DNA of 64,000 bases from Pandoraea communis (GTDB lineage Bacteria; Pseudomonadota; Gammaproteobacteria; Burkholderiales; Burkholderiaceae): contig NZ_CABPSJ010000002.1 of the NCBI RefSeq assembly GCF_902459745.1, positions 310,001 through 374,000 of the forward strand, in the 5' to 3' direction. How positions within the stretch are numbered: the first letter of the stretch is position 1; every line of letters begins with the position of its first letter. The position numbers and the translations under genes are program-made. Positions 1-8,611 of the stretch are shown here, piece after piece. The notes beneath the pieces were generated by a model. The model made no database searches. It worked only from the letters and a program-made list of their open reading frames with translations, and was not told where the DNA came from.

Positions 1-294
1 CAACACGAATGCCAGCAACACCCCCGGCGCGATGAGCAACGTGTAGAACATCGGATCGGGTTTGACACCCGCGCGCTCGAAGAAGAACTCCCACGGCAAC
101 GACTTGCGGCGCGGCGCCCGGGAAGCGGCCCCTTCGCCGGCGGAAAATCGCGGCGCGTTATTCGCGAGCTGCTGCTCGAGAAACGCGCTCGTCGCCTGAT
201 CTCTCACGCGCTTTTGCGTGCGGCGCCACAGTTCCAGCCCTGCCGCGATCAGCAGCAGAGCGATGCAGATGACCCACAGCACGACGGGATTCAT
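1..294 (-). CDS. tadB: TadB inner-membrane platform protein of the Tad/Flp pilus (partial, runs off left edge)
   Basis: Reading leftward from the ATG at 294 gives 98 codons with no stop before the window edge. The protein begins with one hydrophobic helix (about residues 2-20) followed by a basic stretch and, near residue 70, the segment PWEFFFERAGVKPDP, after which a second membrane helix starts. This matches the N-terminus of TadB, the polytopic platform protein that works with the TadA ATPase to assemble Flp pili. The start overlaps the stop of the ATPase gene by four bases (ATGA), a sign of translational coupling. TadC and the remaining tad genes are expected to the left but cannot be seen. 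Confidence 0.88.
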   Translation of the reverse strand, partial: MNPVVLWVICIALLLIAAGLELWRRTQKRVRDQATSAFLEQQLANNAPRFSAGEGAASRAPRRKSLPWEFFFERAGVKPDPMFYTLLIAPGVLLAFVL

Positions 295-1658
295 CGCCGG
301 CGTCCGAAGAAGCCGCCACCGCCCGAATCCGGCGGCGTATTGCTCTGAGATTGCGCTGCGGCTGCCGCATTGCGCGTTTGCTCTTTGTAGCGCTGCAATT
401 TCGGCGAGTGCGGCTGGATACCGAGCGAGATCCAGCGGTCCTTCTCTTCGCCATCGGGCCCAACGACCGATTCGTGGCGGTACAGCTCCTGCGTGGAGAT
501 CACCGTGTCCGACACGCCGGTGACTTCGGTAATAGACAGAATGCGCCGGCGCCCGCTCGACAGACGACCGATCTGCACGATGAAATCGAGCGCGCTGGTG
601 ATCTGCCGGCGCAGGCTGCTTTCGCTGCCCTGGAACCCGGCAAAGCCCGCCAGCATTTCGAGACGATAAAGACATTCGCGCGGCGAATTGGCGTGAATCG
701 TCGCCATCGATCCTTCGTGGCCCGTATTCATGGCCTGCATCATTTCCAGCACTTCCGAGCCGCGCACTTCGCCCACGATGATCCGGTCGGGACGCATCCG
801 CAAGCTGTTGCGAATCAGATCGCGAATCGTCACTTCGCCCGATCCGTCGAAGCCGCCCTGACGCGACTCGAGCCGCACCACGTGCGGGTGATTGAGCGAC
901 AACTCGGCCGTGTCTTCGACCGTCACGACGCGCTCGATCGCCGGAATGAAGCTGGCCAGTGCATTGAGCAGCGATGTCTTGCCCGAGCTGGTACCGCCTG
1001 ACACGAGAATGTTGCAACGCGAGCGCACCGCCGCGTCGAGCAGACCGTAAATCTCTTCGTTGAAGCTGCCCAGCGCGAGCAGGTCGGAAGGCTTGAGCGG
1101 GTCTTTGCGGAACTTGCGAATCGAGACGACTGGCCCGTCCACCGCCAACGGTTCGATGACGACATTGAGACGCCCGCCGTCGGGCAGACGCGCATCGACC
1201 ATCGGGTTCGACTCGTCGAGACGACGGCCGATAGGCGCGAGAATGCGGCGCACGATGCGCAGCAGATGCTGGTTGTCCGAGAAGCGCAACGCTTCGCGCG
1301 CCAGCACGCCGTGGCGCGAAACATAGACGTCGTTGTAGCCGTTGATCAGAATGTCTTCCACCGCCGGGTCTGCGAGCAGATCTTCGATGGGGCCGAAACC
1401 GGCGAGTTCTTTCGTGAGCGCATCGGATATCTGGCGTAGTTCCGATTCGTTGATCGGAATACGGCGCAAACGCACGAAGCCGTCCATCTCCAGATCGACA
1501 AACTGCTGGATCGCGCTGCGACTCCAACGCCCGAATTCGGCGCCGAGTTCCTCGATCCGCGCAAGCAGATGTTCGTGCGCAGCGGTCTTGATGTCCTGAA
1601 ATTGCTGCGAATTGGCAAACGCACGCTTGTCGTCGGCAAATTCAATGGAGTCGGTCAT
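291..1658 (-). CDS. tadA: TadA/CpaF pilus-assembly secretion ATPase
   Basis: A 455-residue type II/IV secretion ATPase of the CpaF/TadA family, the cytoplasmic motor for Flp pilus assembly. The Walker A motif GGTSSGKTS lies at about residues 221-229 and the Walker B-like RIIVGEVRG at about 292-300; an N-terminal region of about 100 residues precedes the ATPase core, as is normal. The ATG at 1658 is chosen because the reading frame further upstream would run into tadZ; it starts one base after the tadZ stop. The frame can be extended 38 codons further, but that part is tadZ sequence. The gene overlaps tadB by four bases. Length and motifs are complete for the family. Confidence 0.95.
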   Translation of the reverse strand: MTDSIEFADDKRAFANSQQFQDIKTAAHEHLLARIEELGAEFGRWSRSAIQQFVDLEMDGFVRLRRIPINESELRQISDALTKELAGFGPIEDLLADPAVEDILINGYNDVYVSRHGVLAREALRFSDNQHLLRIVRRILAPIGRRLDESNPMVDARLPDGGRLNVVIEPLAVDGPVVSIRKFRKDPLKPSDLLALGSFNEEIYGLLDAAVRSRCNILVSGGTSSGKTSLLNALASFIPAIERVVTVEDTAELSLNHPHVVRLESRQGGFDGSGEVTIRDLIRNSLRMRPDRIIVGEVRGSEVLEMMQAMNTGHEGSMATIHANSPRECLYRLEMLAGFAGFQGSESSLRRQITSALDFIVQIGRLSSGRRRILSITEVTGVSDTVISTQELYRHESVVGPDGEEKDRWISLGIQPHSPKLQRYKEQTRNAAAAAQSQSNTPPDSGGGGFFGRRR

Positions 1659-1659
1659 A

Positions 1660-3000
1660 TCAGTGCTTTCCGATGATTCGGCCCAGCCAGCCCGAGGACT
1701 GACGCTGCGCTGCGGCCCTGGCGTGTTGCGCCAAGAGCAACCGTTCGACGAGCGGCTGCAACGCGCGCACATACGGGTCGCCGCGCGCGGTATCGAGAAT
1801 CAGTTTTCCCTGGTTGGTCGCCGAGAGCATCGCCAGCGGGCGATCGGGCAACGTGGCGAGCAGCGGCACATCGAAGCGCTTGGCGATCTGGTCGGCGGCC
1901 ATGCCGTAACGCGGATCGTAGCGGTTGAGTACCAAGTGCAGATGATCGCGCTCGACACTCTTCTCTTCGAGATCACGCAGCAGCGAGGCGAGCGAGACAA
2001 TCGCGCCCACACTCTGATCGACCACGAGCCAGACTTCGTCGGCCGCGCGCACGAGACTCGCCACGAATGCCGGATTCGAAAAGCCGCCGAGATCGGCCAC
2101 GATCAGATCGAAGAACGCGCGCAAACGGTCGGTCAGCGCGAGTGCGTCGGCAGCCGCCACGCTGCGCATGTCGCCGAGATCGAGCGGCAGCGGCAGTACG
2201 GCCAGACCGCTCGACGCGTGCGAGACGGCAGTGTGCACGAGGGTCTCGTCAAATCGCCGCAGGTTCTGCACCGCCTCGGCGAAACTGAACTGGCTCTGCG
2301 TATTGAGATACAGCATGCCATCGCCCGCGGGCAACCCAAGATCGAGCAACGCGACATGACCGAGCAGCGACGCATCGAACTTGTCGTCCTTGTGGTTCGC
2401 TGCCTTCGCCGCTTTGGCGGTCCTCTCCGGATGCCCCCCCACCGACAGTTCCTGACCGAGCTGCGACACGTGTGCGGCGAGCGTGCTGCATCCGACACCG
2501 ATTCGCGCGCCAAGGAGCACCACGAAACGGCCGTGCCGTTGAGGTGACGCAACGTTGACCGTGGGCGTCTGTTCGACGACCCGGCGGATGACCTCGAGCG
2601 CCTCTTCGTGCGTCGAATGCATGTCGATGAAATCGTGCACCCCGGCGCGAATGGCCGCTTTCATGCCGTCGGCGCGCACCATCGAACCCACGGCCACCAG
2701 CGGCAGTTTGGGTGCCACGCGCTTGAGCATGTGTGCGAGTTCGGTAGCCGCGGCAATGCCCCCGTCAGGGCTATCGCCGGTGTGCTCCGTCGGCTCTCCG
2801 GAGAAATCGAGCAGCACGACCTGCGGGTCGAGATCGCCGATGCGTTGCTGCAATTGCGCCGGACGGTCGGCCTCCTGGAGCACGACGCCCTCTTCGCTCA
2901 GCGCCGCCGAGAGCCACTGACCGTGGCCGGCATGCGCACTGCAAAAAAGGAAGCGATGCAACTCTGTCATGGTGTCCAGTATTCGCGTCGGTGCGTTCAT
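1660..3000 (-). CDS. tadZ: TadZ/CpaE pilus-localisation ATPase
   Basis: A 446-residue protein with a receiver-like N-terminal domain (VVLLDFSG, Asp at about 65) and a C-terminal MinD/ParA-like ATPase domain starting near residue 155. The P-loop reads GARIGVGCST (about 164-173): it keeps the glycines and the final Ser-Thr but lacks the lysines of the canonical deviant Walker A motif, a divergence known in TadZ/CpaE proteins, which place the Tad machine at the pole. The start at 3000 is supported by an AAGGAG seven bases upstream. It lies between the secretin and tadA genes in the usual tad order. Confidence 0.92.
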   Translation of the reverse strand: MNAPTRILDTMTELHRFLFCSAHAGHGQWLSAALSEEGVVLQEADRPAQLQQRIGDLDPQVVLLDFSGEPTEHTGDSPDGGIAAATELAHMLKRVAPKLPLVAVGSMVRADGMKAAIRAGVHDFIDMHSTHEEALEVIRRVVEQTPTVNVASPQRHGRFVVLLGARIGVGCSTLAAHVSQLGQELSVGGHPERTAKAAKAANHKDDKFDASLLGHVALLDLGLPAGDGMLYLNTQSQFSFAEAVQNLRRFDETLVHTAVSHASSGLAVLPLPLDLGDMRSVAAADALALTDRLRAFFDLIVADLGGFSNPAFVASLVRAADEVWLVVDQSVGAIVSLASLLRDLEEKSVERDHLHLVLNRYDPRYGMAADQIAKRFDVPLLATLPDRPLAMLSATNQGKLILDTARGDPYVRALQPLVERLLLAQHARAAAQRQSSGWLGRIIGKH

Positions 3001-3074
3001 TTGTGCACTCCTTGCTGCCCTGTCCCGGCTCTCGCTGTTATCCGCTCGATGCCGCTTTCCTGCCGGTGTCGGCG

Positions 3075-4514
3075 CTACTTCGAAAAACCCGGCAATTCGC
3101 TGTCGCTTGCCACGCCCATCAGGTAAGCCCCCCAGACCGGTCCCGGACGGCGCTCGCGCGTATCGCCCGGCAGCGGTATGTCCGCCCCACGGGCCACGGG
3201 TTTCACCAGATGCGGTGTGACGACGATGACCAGCTCCTTCTCGGCGCTGCTGTACTTCAGATTGCGGAAAAACGCACCGATGAGCGGCAGATCGCCGAGC
3301 AGCGGCACCTTGTCGACCGCAGACGTCGTCGTACGTGAGATCAGGCCACCGATGATGAAGCTCTCGCCATCGCCCAGTTCGACGGTCGTGTCCGCGCGAC
3401 GTGTGGTGATCGCGGGAATCTGTGTCGAGTCGGTCACGATGGCGTTCGTAAAGTCGATGTCCGACGCTTCGGGCGCCACTTTCAGTGCAATGCGGTTCGG
3501 CGAGAGAATCGTCGGCGTCACGGTCAAGCCCACCCCGAACGGCTTGTAGACGATCGTGGTCGTGCCGAGGCCGCCCGACTGGGGCACCGGGATCTCGCCA
3601 CCGGCGAGAAAGCTCGCGCTCTGCCCCGAGAGGGCCACCAGCGTCGGTGCGGCAAGCACCCGGCCGAGGCCGTTCGATTGCAACAGATCGATCTCGGCCG
3701 ACATGCTGAATGCGCCCCGGGTGATCGAGCCGAAGAACGAACCGAAGTTCGCCACGCCGCTCGATCCGTTGGTGCCCCCGAACGCGGAGCTGAGCGCCGA
3801 GGTCACGCCAAAGCTGCCCGAGCCCGTCTTCTTCGACGCACTGAAGCTCGCCCCCAATTGATTGAGGATGTTGCGATTGATTTCGACGATCTTCACGTCG
3901 ACCTGCACCACCCCCGTATCTCCGACCGTCGAGCGGTCAACGACGACGCCACCTTTACCTGTGGCATCGACCGCCGCCGATTGCAACCCGCTATGTTCGA
4001 TGATGGTGTTCGCATGGCCCTTGATGAGCGCCGCGTTGCCGCGCGCGTCGACAGTGGCGCTGCCGGTGTCGCCCAACACACTCTGAAGATCGCCCGTCAC
4101 ATGGACTTCCCAGCGCACCGGGTCGCCGCCGCGCGGCCACGCAGCGACCTGCGTGATGCCGGCCTTCTTGCCCACGACCAGCACCGAGCCGCGCCGTCCG
4201 CCCGTGCCCTTGAGCACAACGATGTCGGCGATGGCCGGATCCGCCACGGCGACGCGCTCGAGCGATCCCGGCACTTGCAGTTCGCGCTGCTCGTGAACGC
4301 CCAGCGTCAGCGAGCGCGCCCCGGCGCTCGAGACGGGATCGGCCGCGTCGGCCAGACGCGCCGCTACCGTGGCGCCGCACACGATGAGCACGGCAAAGCA
4401 CAACAGCATTCCCGTGACCCGTCTGGTCTCTCGTCTGGCAGTGCGAACCTGGCTTCTGATCATGGCGTGGCTGTATCGGTCACTGTGTCGGTTATATGGC
4501 GTAGCGTTTCCCAT
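3075..4514 (-). CDS. rcpA: RcpA/CpaC outer-membrane secretin of the Tad pilus
   Basis: A 479-residue secretin-family protein. After an N-terminal hydrophobic export signal (about residues 36-58) comes a pilus-secretin N-domain (SLTLGVHEQRELQVPGSL), then a BON-like region, and from about residue 280 the secretin C-domain with VPLLGDLPLIGAFFRN near the end. It forms the outer-membrane channel through which the Flp pilus leaves the cell. The start is uncertain: the ATG at 4514 and an internal ATG at 4463 both lack a convincing ribosome site. The gene follows rcpC after 41 bases and precedes tadZ by 74, so it is probably one transcript. Confidence 0.93.
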   Translation of the reverse strand: MGNATPYNRHSDRYSHAMIRSQVRTARRETRRVTGMLLCFAVLIVCGATVAARLADAADPVSSAGARSLTLGVHEQRELQVPGSLERVAVADPAIADIVVLKGTGGRRGSVLVVGKKAGITQVAAWPRGGDPVRWEVHVTGDLQSVLGDTGSATVDARGNAALIKGHANTIIEHSGLQSAAVDATGKGGVVVDRSTVGDTGVVQVDVKIVEINRNILNQLGASFSASKKTGSGSFGVTSALSSAFGGTNGSSGVANFGSFFGSITRGAFSMSAEIDLLQSNGLGRVLAAPTLVALSGQSASFLAGGEIPVPQSGGLGTTTIVYKPFGVGLTVTPTILSPNRIALKVAPEASDIDFTNAIVTDSTQIPAITTRRADTTVELGDGESFIIGGLISRTTTSAVDKVPLLGDLPLIGAFFRNLKYSSAEKELVIVVTPHLVKPVARGADIPLPGDTRERRPGPVWGAYLMGVASDSELPGFSK

Positions 4515-4555
4515 CCAACGTCACAACATCTGCTACATCAGCAAGTTCAGTCGTT

Positions 4556-5575
4556 TCAATAAGACGCCGTGGTGCGCTCCGCGCCGCGCACGACCTCGAT
4601 CGTGCCGCCACCGCCACTTCGGCCCGGTGCGCGAGGTGCGGCCGCTGTCCGGCGCACCGGTTCCCCGGCGAGCCCTGTCGTGGCAATTCCCGCGTAGGCC
4701 CGGTTCTCTGGCGTATCGAGCGCCGCCTTGTCGTCACCCTTCAGCCCAGACTTCCCTGCGAGCACCGGCGGTGGCGACGGGAACAGCGACGTGTCGGGCG
4801 TGGCATCGTCGCCCGGATTGCGCAGTGCCAGCATGATCTTGCCTTGCTGTGTGCCCAGTACCACACGGTTGACGTCGGCCACCGGCACGGCCACGACCGC
4901 AGCGGTCGCCGGCATGGGCGGCTGAGTATTCCCGGCCGGTGCAGGCTGCGGTGGCGGCGTGGTCGTCGCGGCCTGTACGGTAGACACCACGCTCGGCGCG
5001 GCGGGTGGCGGCGTTACATCGTCGAGCGATGCGTTGCCGTAGCTCAGCACCCGCACGCGAGACGCCAGCAGACGCGACTGTGTATCGTCGATCAGCCCCC
5101 CGGGCGTTCCTGCCGGTTGCGTGGTCTTCATGGTGAAGAAGACGTCCACGTAGTCGCCCGGACGGATGCGGTGACCGACACCGACGGTTTCGGTCACCGG
5201 AATGGCCACGGCACGCTCGCCGGTTGCGAGCTGCAACGCCAGGCCGCGGGCGAGCGTGTTTTGCGTGACAGGCACACCGGCTGCGAGGGCAACGAGCGGC
5301 ACCCGTCCCACGACGTCGGCCGGGTTCGTGAAGGCGCCCACCGTCTGGCTATCGAACTGTTCGAGCTTCACGCCGTCTGCGCCGATGGGTTGGCCCGGCG
5401 AAAGCGACTTGGCCGCCACCACGGCCGGATAACGCTGCGTGAGCGTCTGTGTCACCGGTGACGGTGCCGTGGCCGGCGCCGGTGCGTTAGTCGTCCCGAG
5501 GCGCAGCGCAAAGAGCGCCAGCAGCACGCCGGCAACAACCAGCACAGCAGCAATAATCTTGGTGGCTTTGTTCAT
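4556..5575 (-). CDS. rcpC: RcpC/CpaB Flp pilus assembly protein (SAF domain)
   Basis: A 339-residue protein with an N-terminal membrane anchor (about residues 6-26), then an SAF-type domain (VAAKSLSPGQPIGADGV, about 53-69) and the conserved stretch ERAVAIPVTETVGVGHRIRPGDYVDVFF around residues 120-147. This is the CpaB/RcpC family, periplasmic accessory proteins thought to link the secretin to the cell wall. A Pro- and Ala-rich linker occupies about residues 190-230. It lies just upstream of the secretin gene in transcription, the standard pairing in tad loci. The C-terminal tail is Gly/Arg-rich and poorly conserved in character. Confidence 0.92.
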   Translation of the reverse strand: MNKATKIIAAVLVVAGVLLALFALRLGTTNAPAPATAPSPVTQTLTQRYPAVVAAKSLSPGQPIGADGVKLEQFDSQTVGAFTNPADVVGRVPLVALAAGVPVTQNTLARGLALQLATGERAVAIPVTETVGVGHRIRPGDYVDVFFTMKTTQPAGTPGGLIDDTQSRLLASRVRVLSYGNASLDDVTPPPAAPSVVSTVQAATTTPPPQPAPAGNTQPPMPATAAVVAVPVADVNRVVLGTQQGKIMLALRNPGDDATPDTSLFPSPPPVLAGKSGLKGDDKAALDTPENRAYAGIATTGLAGEPVRRTAAAPRAPGRSGGGGTIEVVRGAERTTASY

Positions 5576-5703
5576 GGCTTGGGGCCTGTCGGCCGTTCAG
5601 TCACAACTTGCGGGACGCCGGCGGACCGGCGGCATGACAACGGGCAAAACCTCACATCGCTTTGTCGCTTGCGCTACGAATTCAACATCTGCTCAACCCC
5701 GGC

Positions 5704-6180
5704 TCAACTCCCGCCCAGCGTAGACGTATCCAGCGTGATGGCTGCGGTACCCACAATGTTCTGCGGCACCAGGTTAGTCAGCCCAGGCCAACTGACAGTC
5801 ATCGGCTGCGTCAACGTCAACGTAACGCGTACGATGCATTGCGAACTGCTGTTGGTGGCCGACGCCGGGCATGGCGCACTCGCGTCCGACGCGAAACTGG
5901 CGGTCACGACCGATGCCGACGGCCAGGTCAGCGTGCTGTTGATCGCCTGCGTGGCGTAGGCCTGACGCTGCGACATCGTGCCGGCGCGCAGCATCGCCCG
6001 GCCGGCCTCGGAGGCCGCCTGGGTGAGCATCTGTCGGGCAAGGATATTGATGGAGAACGAGACGGCGACATAAAACGCGGGCAGCAGAATCATCAGGATG
6101 AGCATGAATTCCAGTGCAGCGACGCCGCGCGAGTTCGCGCATCGCAGCCTTGCTCCTGCCTGTGCCCCAGACCATTTCAT
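5704..6180 (-). CDS. TadE-like pseudopilin
   Basis: A 158-residue protein with a TadE-type N-terminus: a short basic leader, then G-VAALEF (cleavage expected after Gly19, Glu24-Phe25) and a hydrophobic helix. TadE/TadF pseudopilins are processed by the same prepilin peptidase as Flp and are needed for pilus assembly. The ATG at 6180 is chosen over a longer frame because a GGGGAG lies seven bases upstream. It sits between the peptidase gene (192 bases upstream in transcription) and rcpC (128 bases downstream). The C-terminal part has no motif I recognise. TadE and TadF cannot be told apart from the sequence alone. Confidence 0.82.
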   Translation of the reverse strand: MKWSGAQAGARLRCANSRGVAALEFMLILMILLPAFYVAVSFSINILARQMLTQAASEAGRAMLRAGTMSQRQAYATQAINSTLTWPSASVVTASFASDASAPCPASATNSSSQCIVRVTLTLTQPMTVSWPGLTNLVPQNIVGTAAITLDTSTLGGS

Positions 6181-6372
6181 GACGACACTCCCCGTCGCGC
6201 ACGGCACTCTGTGGCCGTGTTTGGCGACGCATTGGTACAACCCATTTGCGCGGCGTCGCCCGCGCCTCCCGTTTTGCGGTGCTGCCTGAAGCAACACTCG
6301 TCACCTCTGCGCTTCTTTACCTCTTGTTCCACGCGGCTCACGCCCTGCTCTGCCGCGCCGCACCTCCTGCGC

Positions 6373-6852
6373 TCACCTCACCACCAGCGCCGCTGCGGCC
6401 AGATACGCCCCATAGGGCAATCCGATACGCCCGGCCCGCCAGTGCAAAACCCGTTGCCAGACACGCGAGGCGCTCAGCGCGTCGCACCCATGTGCCAGCC
6501 ACTTCAACCGTCCCGTCAACAGCACCAGCGCATGTACGCCAGCGGCGACACTGGCCAGACACCACACCGGCAGCAGCGCCGGATAACCCGCCACCAGACC
6601 GATCAACGCAAAGAGTTTGACGTCGCCGCCTCCCATTACGCCGCGCCACCAGAAAGGTAGCAATACGATCAATCCCAGAAGGGCACCCAATCCGTGCACC
6701 CACAACACCCGAGGCTCGCCATGCCATGCCCGCCACGCAATCCAGACCAGTGCCAATGCCCCCACACACAGTAGCCAGACATTCGGAATACGACGTGCAA
6801 TCAGGTCGGTGATCACAATTGGCACGCATAACAACCACAACAGCATCAGCAC
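6373..6852 (-). CDS. tadV: TadV/CpaA prepilin peptidase (A24 family)
   Basis: A 159-residue polytopic membrane protein with the two aspartates of A24 prepilin peptidases: Asp16 in TDLIARRIPN and Asp77 in GGGDVKLF. It lacks the N-terminal methylase domain of PilD, as expected for the short TadV/CpaA type. It cleaves the leaders of the two Flp prepilins and the TadE-like pseudopilin. It starts 13 bases after the first Flp gene, so it is probably co-transcribed with the prepilins. About five hydrophobic segments fill the sequence. Confidence 0.92.
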   Translation of the reverse strand: MLMLLWLLCVPIVITDLIARRIPNVWLLCVGALALVWIAWRAWHGEPRVLWVHGLGALLGLIVLLPFWWRGVMGGGDVKLFALIGLVAGYPALLPVWCLASVAAGVHALVLLTGRLKWLAHGCDALSASRVWQRVLHWRAGRIGLPYGAYLAAAALVVR

Positions 6853-6865
6853 AGCGTATCTCGCA

Positions 6866-7075
6866 TCAATGAGAGGCAGCCGACGTGGCCGCCGACGTCA
6901 CCGTGCTGAAGGCGCTTGACAACACGTCGGTGAGATTCGTGAACACCGTTGTGCCAATCACCACTGCCACGATGGCGGCCAGAATGCCGTACTCAAGCGC
7001 CGTGACACCGCTTTGCCGCGACAGTCTGCGCTGCCGCCCGGCCCCGCCTGCTTGCCTGCCCCGCATGATTCGCAT
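6866..7075 (-). CDS. flp: Flp-type prepilin (copy 1)
   Basis: A 69-residue Flp prepilin: a 23-residue basic leader ends in Gly, followed by VTALEYGILAAIVAVVIG, the classic Flp motif with Glu28-Tyr29 and a hydrophobic assembly helix. The C-terminus is Ser/Ala/Thr-rich. The start at 7075 is preceded by GAGGG seven bases upstream; the longer frame reaching 7183 has no such support. It lies directly before the prepilin peptidase and after a second Flp gene with an almost identical helix but a different leader and tail, so the two arose by duplication. Confidence 0.92.
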   Translation of the reverse strand: MRIMRGRQAGGAGRQRRLSRQSGVTALEYGILAAIVAVVIGTTVFTNLTDVLSSAFSTVTSAATSAASH

Positions 7076-7235
7076 GATTCGCCCTCGCGAATACAGCCTT
7101 TCATCGCGCTGAATGACGCCGTCAACCGAACGGTGTCCTTCCCTATATCGCCAGCGTGTCTCTGGGTTGCATGCACATTGCATGCTGGCACTTGTTACTG
7201 CTGACTGGCTTCATACGGCCCGCAAGACAAACGCG

Positions 7236-7421
7236 TCAGCCACCCGCGGATGTCACCGCCGACGACAACTTCGAGAAGATCTGACTGAACGTCGTAGTCA
7301 GGCTGCCGTAGACCGTGCCGCCGATCACCACCGCTACGATTGCGGCGAGGATGCCGTACTCCAGTGCCGTCACGCCTCGCTCGTCGCGTGCAAATAGTCG
7401 AAAACGCTTGCTGAGTTTCAT
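7236..7421 (-). CDS. flp: Flp-type prepilin (copy 2, first gene of the tad operon)
   Basis: A 61-residue Flp prepilin with a 16-residue leader ending ARDERG and the mature N-terminus VTALEYGILAAIVAVVIGG (Glu21-Tyr22). The ATG at 7421 follows a GAGGG ribosome site. It is the most upstream tad gene on the minus strand, so the operon promoter should lie in the 850-base region to its right. Of the two prepilins, its short leader and position make it the better candidate for the major pilin, which is an inference. Confidence 0.92.
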   Translation of the reverse strand: MKLSKRFRLFARDERGVTALEYGILAAIVAVVIGGTVYGSLTTTFSQIFSKLSSAVTSAGG

Positions 7422-7998
7422 ATCACCCTCCCTCAAATAGGTGCCAGGCGCCCGCTGGCATGCATGACGAGAAGTCACCGGCCTTGCGGTCGTGTGGCAT
7501 TGGCTCGCCATTTCGCTTATTAACTCTTGACTTCGGCCTCGGGTTCACTGCGCCATAAGGCTTGCGAACCTCATTTATGTTGCACGCCAACATTTCTTTA
7601 CTTGTTGGAACAGCCTTTGCTGCGGCGTGCTATTTTTTTCGATGCTAATTTAATCTAAAACACAAAAAATAGAGCATTACTTCCAATCACCCTCAAAAAC
7701 GCAATAAAGCGTTACTCAGGTTGCCCAAACAATACTCCAAAACCAGGTAATGCAACCCTCATGAGGGAAAACCATGATTATTGCAGCACCACACACCTCA
7801 AGGCGACAGCTACCCATACGCGCAGCACCTATTTAAATAACTATTCATTCATTGCGCGTCTGATCCGGAAAAAGCCAAGCGTCGCGCGCTACTACTTCCA
7901 ATTACGGCGCGCGCATCGTTTTCTCCGCTCGGGTATTACCCGAATCGCTCACACCCCATCATATTCACCACCTTCCAAAGTCAATTTCGCCAGTGGCG

Positions 7999-8031
7999 TT
8001 ACGTAACGTTCTCCGTAACACACCCCGTAAC
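7999..8031 (+). promoter_or_regulatory. Candidate activator-binding array: three CGTAAC repeats, 12-base period
   Basis: CGTAAC occurs at 8002-8007, 8014-8019 and 8026-8031, exactly 12 bases apart; the first copy is part of the perfect palindrome GTTACGTAAC. The array ends about 180 bases upstream of the sigma-54 promoter, a normal distance for an enhancer bound by an AAA+ activator. The repeats are seen directly; their role is inferred. Confidence 0.45.
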
Positions 8032-8066
8032 GGGAACAGCAATTCACCTGAAATTCGCTGTTTCCC
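8032..8066. repeat. Near-perfect inverted repeat upstream of the sigma-54 promoter
   Basis: The arm GGGAACAGCAATT is mirrored by AATTCGCTGTTTCCC around a short CACCTGA centre, with one bulge and one wobble. It directly abuts the CGTAAC array. It could be an operator or part of the same enhancer, and it lacks a T-tract that would make it a terminator. Confidence 0.4.
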
Positions 8067-8213
8067 GATGGCGTTAACCCTGCCCCACCTTCTTCGGACG
8101 ACCACCGATCTCTCGATCAAAAAGATTCTTGTTTTCTGAAACGCAAATAAATACAGGCTTTCAGCCAATTACCCAGAAAACTAGAAGGCTTATTCAAACC
8201 TGAATTCAGAGAT

Positions 8214-8228
8214 TGGCACAGCTCTTGC
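8214..8228 (+). promoter_or_regulatory. Sigma-54 (RpoN) promoter
   Basis: TGGCAC AGCTC TTGC matches the RpoN consensus TGGCAC-N5-TTGC in all ten conserved positions, with the invariant GG and GC ten bases apart. It points right and lies 44 bases before the ATG at 8272, so it should drive the small gene at 8272 and at least the first lipoprotein gene. Sigma-54 promoters need an ATP-dependent activator bound upstream; none is encoded in the window. Confidence 0.8.
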
Positions 8229-8271
8229 GGATATCCCTGCATCGCAACGCTAAAGATCGCCGGGGGACACC

Positions 8272-8580
8272 ATGATCATTGGCAATACAAAACAAACGAT
8301 GCAGCCCGCAGCCGAGCGGCAACGCATCGCGGCGATGCAGCGCAGCGCTGCTGCCGAAAACGATCGTAGAGGCGCAAGCCCAGGGAGGGGCGGTGCAGAA
8401 GGCGGTGGCGTACGCGCCACCGCCACACCGACCGACGCAGCCAACGCTCGCAGCACCGGCAACACGAATTCGGCCCAGGCGATGACGGGCCCCGATAGCG
8501 CAGTGGTCAACGCGCTCCTGTTCGCACTCATCGCACAACGCATGAACGCCCGACTGGCCGCGCAAGACGCGCTCGTCTGA
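8272..8580 (+). CDS. Small hypothetical protein, first gene after the sigma-54 promoter
   Basis: A 102-residue protein with a good ribosome site (GGGGGACACC before the ATG). The N-terminal half is hydrophilic and rich in Gln, Arg and Ala; the middle is Gly/Thr/Asn-rich low complexity; the last 25 residues (NALLFALIAQRMNARLAAQ) could form an amphipathic helix. There is no signal peptide and no recognised family. It ends 31 bases before the first repeat-lipoprotein gene and is probably its operon partner. Function unknown. Confidence 0.72.
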   Translation: MIIGNTKQTMQPAAERQRIAAMQRSAAAENDRRGASPGRGGAEGGGVRATATPTDAANARSTGNTNSAQAMTGPDSAVVNALLFALIAQRMNARLAAQDALV

Positions 8581-8611
8581 ATACCAAATAGACCAGATAG
8601 AGGACACCACC

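Larger units (their letters stand above)
7422..8271. other. 850-base divergent regulatory region between the tad operon and the repeat-lipoprotein cluster
   Basis: No convincing gene. It is AT-rich around 7620-7700 and 7770-7880, unlike its neighbours. It holds an inverted repeat CCAACA / TGTTGG (7587-7592 and 7603-7608) on the tad side; three CGTAAC copies spaced 12 bases apart (8002-8031); a 35-base near-palindrome (8032-8066); and a sigma-54 promoter at 8214-8228. A small open frame at 7761-8006 has no ribosome site and unnatural composition and is not called. I could not identify a convincing promoter for the tad operon itself. Confidence 0.7.

Noticed and set aside
7441-7456. A TGGCAC on the minus strand upstream of the Flp gene as a second sigma-54 promoter
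   Set aside because: The required GC at the -12 position is missing (TGAG instead of TTGC), and the site lies too close to the start codon.
7761-8006. Open frame of 81 codons in the tad/lipoprotein intergenic region
   Set aside because: No ribosome site, mixed composition, and it overlaps the candidate regulatory repeats.
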